64,000 nt of DNA, taken from positions 496,001 through 560,000 of the forward strand of contig NZ_QXFL01000001.1 in assembly GCF_003584125.1 (NCBI RefSeq), read 5' to 3'. Positions 63,801 through 64,000 of the stretch are shown here, piece by piece (position 1 is the stretch's first letter; each line of letters begins with the position of its first letter). The position numbers and the translations under genes were made by a program. The stretch is from Aurantiacibacter zhengii. Lineage in GTDB: Bacteria; Pseudomonadota; Alphaproteobacteria; Sphingomonadales; Sphingomonadaceae. The notes below the pieces were generated by a model. That model saw only the letters and a program-made list of their open reading frames with translations. It searched no databases and was not told the DNA's origin.

Positions 63801-63965
63801 GGCAGGTCTCCTGGCTCCCGGATCGATGCTTCCCGCTCGCCTTCCCGCCCCCAAGATAACTTAGCGACAGTGGCAACAGAGCGGGTCGCTCCCCGGTCAC
63901 AGTTGCGGGGGCAGCGCGGGTGTTTCACCCGCTTCCCTCTTAGGTTCGCTTTCACGAACAACCCG
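63801..63965 (-). promoter_or_regulatory. Cobalamin (adenosylcobalamin) riboswitch
   Basis: The minus strand carries the B12 box GAGCCAGGAGACCTGCC (63817-63801) and, upstream, the conserved GCTGCCCCCGCAACTGTGA (about 63915-63895) and a GTTCG-to-CGAAC hairpin at the 5' end. These are the core elements of the cobalamin riboswitch. It precedes btuB, the expected target; high cobalamin should lower expression of the uptake operon. Confidence 0.95.
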
Positions 63966-64000
63966 TGACGTCGGCGCCTCATTATGCGCGAGTGTTCGCA

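Overview
The window looks like a chromosome segment of a GC-rich alphaproteobacterium, most likely a sphingomonad of the Erythrobacteraceae type. Reasons: a CckA hybrid kinase, GTTC-N7-GTTC SOS boxes before recA and uvrA, a TTAA-N7-TTAA CtrA-type site, a GGAAC-N17-CGTT general-stress-type promoter, and sphingomonad-style families (DUF4139 pair, DUF4169, glycine-zipper proteins, dispersed palindromic repeats). No tRNA, rRNA, transposase, integrase or CRISPR array was seen. The taxonomic call is inference.

Layout. 1-6.2 kb: end of a PutP-type proline/Na+ symporter, a CPA2 cation/proton antiporter, alaS and a methyltransferase. 6.4-17.3 kb (minus strand): recA with its SOS box, two secreted DUF4139 proteins, cckA, a DUF2062 protein, smpB, a DUF885 lipoprotein, a DUF805 protein and dapA. 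17.4-25.7 kb: lytic transglycosylase, EAL phosphodiesterase, two small proteins, greB, an ECF sigma factor with a coupled membrane protein, and a flotillin/YqiJ pair. 25.8-31.6 kb: outer-membrane barrel, rlmN, a YciB-like membrane protein, methyltransferase, glycine-zipper protein, amino-acid permease. 31.7-36.5 kb: pncC-nadE (NAD metabolism) under a stress-type promoter, then an SDR/cytochrome b/molybdopterin-lipoprotein operon. 37-42.9 kb: two tandem cyclopropane-synthase homologues, a MATE exporter, a secreted protein and argG.

42.9-43.6 kb is the most unusual non-coding part: an inverted pair of DnaA-like boxes followed by a very hairpin-rich stretch that ends in a textbook terminator before rlpA. 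I read it as a candidate structured RNA of unknown family. 44.9-48.2 kb is accessory-like: a protein gene carrying inserted palindromic repeats, a conserved small protein, and an AT-richer overlapping two-gene cassette of unknown function. 48.3-56.9 kb: uvrA with SOS box, a trimeric autotransporter adhesin behind a CtrA-type site, thpR, a membrane-anchored GH24 lysozyme and a lipoprotein. 57-64 kb: an M3 peptidase lipoprotein and a vitamin B12 uptake operon (btuB-btuF-btuC-btuD) under a cobalamin riboswitch; a dispersed palindromic repeat sits across the btuB/btuF junction and seems to encode the BtuF signal peptide.

Cooperating groups: RecA/UvrA (SOS repair); PncC/NadE (NAD recycling and synthesis); AlaS/SmpB/GreB/RlmN (translation and transcription); CckA and its probable CtrA target; Slt, RlpA, DapA and the lysozyme (cell wall); BtuBFCD (cobalamin).
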